Source of the DNA: Rodentibacter sp901420285
GTDB taxonomy: Bacteria > Pseudomonadota > Gammaproteobacteria > Enterobacterales > Pasteurellaceae
Assembly: GCF_041734645.1 (NCBI RefSeq)
Contig: NZ_CP162010.1
Location: 1,364,001 to 1,428,000 of the forward strand
Length of the DNA: 64,000 nt
Direction: 5' to 3'
A model generated the notes under the pieces. It saw only the letters and a list, made by a program, of their open reading frames with translations, made no database searches and had not been told where the DNA came from. The position numbers and the translations under genes were made by a program. This document shows positions 59,934 to 64,000 of the stretch, piece by piece (position 1 is the stretch's first letter; each line of letters starts with the position of its first letter).

Positions 59934-60168
59934 AGTAACCTCTTTATAACTAAATTTAGCTAGGCGAAATTATAACAAGTTGATTTTTTAAAACCTGAAG
60001 GAAACAGAAAAAATGATAACTTCATCACATTTTTTCTTGCTTAATCATAATCACCGCCTAAAATTAGGCCGCATCGCTTAACGCGGTGCTTAACGACTTC
60101 GCTGCTATGGCAAAACAAGTTTAATAGGTTGTTTTTGTGGCGGCATTTTTTGTTTTACGGATAAATTT

Positions 60169-61953
60169 ATGGATTACGGACAAGAAGCGATAACTTCTCT
60201 CCTTTGGGTGCTACAAACCTTAGCGATTACCGCATTGATCTTTAGCTTCGGTATTTTTTTATTAGTACGTTTTAGCCGTTGGGGCAAACAATTTTGGCAA
60301 TTCGCCGGCGGTTATCTATCACCGAAACGAAGCGTTAAACCATTGTTGTTTTTCTTACTAATCGTAGCGCTGACCTTGGTGAGCGTGCGCATTAGCTTGG
60401 TGTATTCGGAATGGTACAACAATATGTACACTTCGCTGCAAGAATTTAACCAAGCGGTATTTTGGCAACAAATGGGGTTATTTTGCGTCATCGCAGCCTG
60501 TGCGGTATCCACCTCATTAGCAAGTTATTACATCGAACAACGCTTTATCATCAGCTGGATCACTTGGCTTAATGATGAATTAACCAATAAATGGATGACA
60601 AACCGCGCCTATTACAAAACGCAATATTTATCCGCCAATCTGGATAACCCCGATCAACGTATTCAACAAGACGTTCAATCTTACGTAAAAACCACGCTTT
60701 CTCTAAGCACCGGCGTAATTGATGCAGTCACATCAATGATTTCCTACACTATTTTATTGTGGGGCTTGGCGGGACCGATGCTGCTGTTTGGCGTAGAAAT
60801 TCCGCATATGATGGTGTTCTTAGTCTTCGCTTACGTCATTTTTACCACGTTAATCGCCTTCTGGCTCGGTCGCCCGTTAATTCATTTGAATTTTGCTAAC
60901 GAACGGCTTAACGCAAACTATCGTTATTCCCTCATTCGCGTTAAAGAATACGCCGAAAGCATTGCTTTTTACGCCGGCGAAAAAGTGGAACAAAACCAAC
61001 TTTATCGCCAATTTCGCGCGGTCATTAACAACATGTGGAATATCGTGTTCAGAACGCTGAAATTTTCCGGTTTCAACTTAATCGTCAGCCAAATTTCGGT
61101 AGTTTTTCCATTATTAATTCAGGTCGGTCGCTATTTTGAAAAGCAAATCAAACTGGGCGATTTAATGCAAACCTTGCAGGTATTCGGCAAGCTGCATACC
61201 AATCTGTCTTTTTTCCGTAATAGTTACGATACTTTCGCCGGCTACAAAGCCACACTCGATCGTTTAACCGGCTTCACTTATGCCATCGACATGGCTAATC
61301 GCGAATCGGAAACGGATATTCGAAACAGCGAAAACGAAGTGATTTTCAAAGGCTTGAGCATTAAAAATCCGTTCGGTCGCACGTTAATCAATAACGTCAA
61401 TCTTACTTTGCCGCAAGGGGCAAGCTTGCTGATTCAAGGCGATTCCGGTGTTGGCAAAACCACTTTATTACGTACGGCTGCAGGACTTTGGTCTTATTCG
61501 CAGGGAACCGTATATTGTCCACTGGATTCGCAACTTTTCCTTGCTCAGAAAAACTATTTGCCGCAGGGTGATTTGAGCACCGCATTGGCCTATCCGAAAA
61601 ATTCAGCAGACATCGACCGCCCCTTGGCGGAAGAGATTTTGCGCAAAGTTCAACTTGGGCATTTAATCGAACGCTTGGAACAAGAACAAGACTGGACGCG
61701 CATTCTTTCTCTCGGTGAACAACAACGCTTGGCGTTCGGCCGCCTGTTGTTGCATAAACCCAAAGTCGCCTTTTTGGACGAAGCGACAGCCAGTATGGAT
61801 GAAGGTTTGGAAGACGCCATGTATCGCCTATTAAAATCGGAACTACCGAATATGACCCTCATCAGCGTAGGACATCGTTCCACATTAAAACGCTATCACC
61901 ATCAACAACTGCAAATTTTTGCCGACGGCAGTTGGGCGCTCAATGAAATTTAG
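60169..61953 (+). CDS. ABC transporter, fused permease-ATPase (YddA/SbmA-BacA type)
   Basis: A 594-residue fused protein: an N-terminal SbmA/BacA-like membrane domain (about residues 20-330, with WYNNMYTSLQEFNQAVFW) and a C-terminal ATPase with Walker A GDSGVGKTTLLR, signature LSLGEQQRLAFGR and Walker B VAFLDEATASMDEG. It resembles E. coli YddA. Related proteins move peptides or vitamin B12; the substrate here is not known. It contains two motif copies (60229-60237, 61579-61587) and is followed by a motif palindrome. Confidence 0.85.
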   Translation: MDYGQEAITSLLWVLQTLAITALIFSFGIFLLVRFSRWGKQFWQFAGGYLSPKRSVKPLLFFLLIVALTLVSVRISLVYSEWYNNMYTSLQEFNQAVFWQQMGLFCVIAACAVSTSLASYYIEQRFIISWITWLNDELTNKWMTNRAYYKTQYLSANLDNPDQRIQQDVQSYVKTTLSLSTGVIDAVTSMISYTILLWGLAGPMLLFGVEIPHMMVFLVFAYVIFTTLIAFWLGRPLIHLNFANERLNANYRYSLIRVKEYAESIAFYAGEKVEQNQLYRQFRAVINNMWNIVFRTLKFSGFNLIVSQISVVFPLLIQVGRYFEKQIKLGDLMQTLQVFGKLHTNLSFFRNSYDTFAGYKATLDRLTGFTYAIDMANRESETDIRNSENEVIFKGLSIKNPFGRTLINNVNLTLPQGASLLIQGDSGVGKTTLLRTAAGLWSYSQGTVYCPLDSQLFLAQKNYLPQGDLSTALAYPKNSADIDRPLAEEILRKVQLGHLIERLEQEQDWTRILSLGEQQRLAFGRLLLHKPKVAFLDEATASMDEGLEDAMYRLLKSELPNMTLISVGHRSTLKRYHHQQLQIFADGSWALNEI

Positions 61954-62271
61954 GCATGACCGCATGATCAACACCGCCTAATTAAGGATCAAAAATAGCA
62001 CCGCATTGAAGCCGCGTCCAATGCGGTGCTATTTTAGCAATAACGCCAAAATGCGCGCTCTTTATTCCAAAAATCATTCGATGAGCGTCACGTCAACCCG
62101 TTGCCGCTTGCTATGCTAACTGCAAAAACGCTCGTGCGTTTTCCGTGCTAAAAAAGCCGTAATCCTTGTAAAAGTGCTGTTATCGTCAGCGATTTTTTGG
62201 TACATTTAGCGCAATTTTTTTGCGTTCGACAACGAACAACTTTTCAACCAGCTAAATTTAACGGAATCATT
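61954..62271 (+). other. 318-bp region upstream of mreB
   Basis: It holds the motif palindrome and, from 62050 on, the mreB promoter region and leader (GCGCAATTTTTTTGCG hairpin at about 62210-62225). No promoter boxes stand out clearly and no gene is seen. Confidence 0.5.
61992..62035 (+). repeat. Inverted pair of the motif after the YddA-type gene
   Basis: AAAATAGCACCGCATTG (core 62000-62008), a 10-base loop, then CAATGCGGTGCTATTTT (core 62019-62027). It has 17-bp perfect arms and a likely terminator role. Confidence 0.9.
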
Positions 62272-63327
62272 ATGTTATTCAAAAAAATTCGTGGTTTATT
62301 TTCAAACGATCTCTCCATCGACTTAGGTACCGCAAACACCCTTATTTATGTAAAAGGACAAGGTATCGTATTAGACGAACCCTCCGTGGTGGCCATTCGC
62401 CAAGACCGCGTAGGTGCGCTCAAAAGTATTGCGGCGGTGGGTAAAGAAGCGAAACAAATGTTAGGCCGCACACCAAAAAGCATCGTCGCAATTCGTCCGA
62501 TGAAAGACGGTGTCATCGCCGACTTTTTCGTCACCGAAAAAATGTTGCAATATTTCATCAAACAAGTGCATAGCGGCAACTTTATGCGTCCGAGCCCGCG
62601 CGTATTAGTCTGTGTACCGGCGGGCGCCACCCAAGTGGAACGTCGCGCCATCAAAGAATCGGCTATCGGCGCCGGTGCACGCGAAGTGTATTTAATTGAA
62701 GAACCGATGGCTGCGGCAATCGGTGCCAAACTGCCGGTTTCCACCGCAGTAGGTTCAATGGTAATCGACATCGGCGGCGGTACCACGGAAGTGGCGGTAA
62801 TTTCCTTAAATGGCGTCGTCTATTCTTCTTCTGTGCGTATCGGCGGCGACCGTTTCGACGAAGCGATCATTTCTTATGTGCGCCGCACATTCGGCTCGGT
62901 GATCGGCGAACCGACGGCAGAACGCATCAAACAAGAAATTGGCACCGCATTCATCCAAGACGGCGATGAAATTAAAGAAATGGAAGTACACGGCCATAAT
63001 CTCGCCGAAGGCGCGCCGCGTTCTTTCAAACTCACTTCCCGAGACGTATTGGAAGCGATTCAACAACCGTTAAACGGTATTGTCGCCGCGGTGCGCACCG
63101 CATTGGAAGAATGCCAACCGGAACATGCCGCCGATATTTTTGAGCGTGGTATGGTGTTAACCGGCGGTGGCGCTTTATTACGTAATATTGATGTGTTACT
63201 TGCTCACGAATCCGGTGTACCGACCATCATCGCAGAAGATCCGCTCACTTGCGTAGCGCGCGGCGGCGGCGAAGCGCTAGGAATGATCGATATGCATGGC
63301 GGCGATATTTTTAGCGATGAAATCTAA
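62272..63327 (+). CDS. mreB: Rod-shape actin homologue MreB
   Basis: Forms membrane-bound filaments that guide lateral wall synthesis. The start at 62272 (MLFKKIRGLFSND), with the N-terminal membrane-binding helix, gives 351 residues; an upstream in-frame start at 62197 is not supported. The actin-fold motifs DLGTANTLIYVKG, DIGGGTTEVAVISL and GMVLTGGGALL are visible. It is followed by mreC; the inverted uptake pair between them may attenuate transcription. One motif copy is at 63097-63105. Confidence 0.97.
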   Translation: MLFKKIRGLFSNDLSIDLGTANTLIYVKGQGIVLDEPSVVAIRQDRVGALKSIAAVGKEAKQMLGRTPKSIVAIRPMKDGVIADFFVTEKMLQYFIKQVHSGNFMRPSPRVLVCVPAGATQVERRAIKESAIGAGAREVYLIEEPMAAAIGAKLPVSTAVGSMVIDIGGGTTEVAVISLNGVVYSSSVRIGGDRFDEAIISYVRRTFGSVIGEPTAERIKQEIGTAFIQDGDEIKEMEVHGHNLAEGAPRSFKLTSRDVLEAIQQPLNGIVAAVRTALEECQPEHAADIFERGMVLTGGGALLRNIDVLLAHESGVPTIIAEDPLTCVARGGGEALGMIDMHGGDIFSDEI

Positions 63328-63340
63328 TTTATCATCAATC

Positions 63341-63369
63341 AAAGTGCGGTTAAATTAAACCGCACTTTT
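63341..63369 (+). repeat. Inverted standard uptake-core pair between mreB and mreC
   Basis: AAGTGCGGT (63342-63350) and ACCGCACTT (63359-63367) form a stem with TTAAATTAA in the loop, followed by TTGTTTTG. It is a possible partial terminator inside the mre operon. Confidence 0.88.
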
Positions 63370-63392
63370 GTTTTGAGCATTTAGGAACTGGA

Positions 63393-64000
63393 ATGAAACC
63401 GATTTTTGCTAAAGCCCCGCCACTGGGCATTCGCTTAATTCTTACAGTAATGGCCTCCATCGGGCTCATACTTACTGACGGGCAAAATTCTATGAGCCAA
63501 GCCCGCAGTCTGCTAGAAACGGCGGTGGGCGGTTTGTATTATTTGGCGAACAGCCCTCGCAGCATATTAGACGGCGTATCCGATAATTTAGCGGATACCG
63601 GCAAACTGCAAATCGAAAATAAAGTGTTGCGCGAGCAACTACGAGAAAAAAACGCCGATTTATTATTGTTGGATCAACTCAAAGTGGAAAATCAGCGTTT
63701 GCGTTTGTTGCTCAACTCTCCGCTGCGTACCGATGAATACAAAAAAATCGGTGAGGTGCTAACGGCGGAAACCGATGTGTATCGTCAACAAATTGTCATC
63801 AATCAAGGCGAAAAAGACGGCGCTTACGTAGGGCAAGCGGTAATTGATGAAAAAGGCGTCATCGGACAAATTATTTCCGTCGGTGTAAACAGCAGCCGCG
63901 TATTATTGCTCACCGATGTCACCCATTCTATTCCCGTACAAGTGTTGCGTAACGACGTGCGCGTAATCGCCAGCGGTACCGGCCATACCGATGAGCTGAC
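63393..64000 (+). CDS. mreC: Rod shape-determining protein MreC, 3' end outside window
   Basis: Bitopic inner-membrane protein that links MreB to PBP2 and the wall machinery. About 202 N-terminal residues are visible: a short cytoplasmic start, a membrane helix (residues about 12-30, GIRLILTVMASIGLILTDG), a coiled coil (about 65-110, ENKVLREQLREKNADLLLLD) and the start of the periplasmic beta domain (GEVLTAETDVYRQQIVINQG). It begins 66 bp after mreB and is cut by the window end. Confidence 0.95.
   Translation, partial: MKPIFAKAPPLGIRLILTVMASIGLILTDGQNSMSQARSLLETAVGGLYYLANSPRSILDGVSDNLADTGKLQIENKVLREQLREKNADLLLLDQLKVENQRLRLLLNSPLRTDEYKKIGEVLTAETDVYRQQIVINQGEKDGAYVGQAVIDEKGVIGQIISVGVNSSRVLLLTDVTHSIPVQVLRNDVRVIASGTGHTDEL

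Overview
The window is chromosomal DNA of a Pasteurellaceae bacterium, most likely an Aggregatibacter or close relative. The evidence is the gene content and order (yoaA-tsaB-slp-fadD, artPIQM, the ndk-pepB ... glnA-typA frame that in Haemophilus influenzae surrounds the hmg polysaccharide locus), Haemophilus-type uptake signal cores (AAGTGCGGT), an IS1016-type insertion sequence and a rRNA operon with Ile/Ala spacer tRNAs. The species cannot be fixed from this window alone.

Layout. 1-4.3 kb: fadD (cut by the window edge), slp, tsaB and yoaA, all on the minus strand. 4.5-10.3 kb: a complete rRNA operon on the minus strand, headed by tRNA-Arg, -His and -Pro. 10.4-17.5 kb: wecA, hemL, hflKC, a CstA-family transporter and a small zinc-ribbon membrane protein. 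17.5-26.0 kb: the arginine ABC transporter artPIQM, gmhA, an exported ATP-dependent DNA ligase with a CRP-like site, miaB, a 12-bp tandem array, ndk and pepB. 26.1-40.7 kb: a surface-polysaccharide locus with an O-antigen ligase, rmlBADC, an acyltransferase, wbaP, wzy, four glycosyltransferases, wzx and wzz. 40.8-64 kb: glnA, typA, tRNA-Ser, a SulP transporter, rph-pyrE, djlA-dusC, dapF, lexA, plsB, a DUF945 protein, adk, an IS1016-like element, a YidE-type transporter, a YddA/SbmA-type ABC transporter, mreB and the start of mreC.

How it fits together. WecA and WbaP are both polyprenyl-phosphate sugar-1-phosphate transferases. WbaP sits inside the cluster and is the likely initiator of this polysaccharide. 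RmlABCD supply dTDP-L-rhamnose, the glycosyltransferases extend the unit, Wzx flips it, Wzy polymerises it, Wzz sets chain length and the WaaL-type ligase transfers it to the lipid A core, to which GmhA contributes heptose. The part from about 31 to 40.6 kb is clearly more AT-rich than its surroundings and carries no copy of either uptake-type 9-mer, which suggests lateral replacement at a conserved site.

Main points for a second look. (1) A short motif CAATGCGGTGC (reverse GCACCGCATTG) is scattered through the window, about 34 copies of its 9-base core by eye against about 10 of the standard AAGTGCGGT core. It occurs singly in genes, as inverted pairs with a constant 10-base loop after genes, as a 46-bp tandem repeat (4 units), as a 12-bp tandem array (15 perfect units, variant core) and as an 8-codon duplication inside tsaB. 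It looks like an alternative uptake-signal dialect or a self-spreading repeat. (2) A (TTG)17 tract abuts a perfect TATAAT before wzz and places TTGTTG at -35 spacing, a candidate repeat-controlled promoter for the polysaccharide operon. (3) The IS1016-like element has an exact 8-bp target duplication that includes the yidE stop codon, and its transposase carries an internal amber codon. All counts are by eye.
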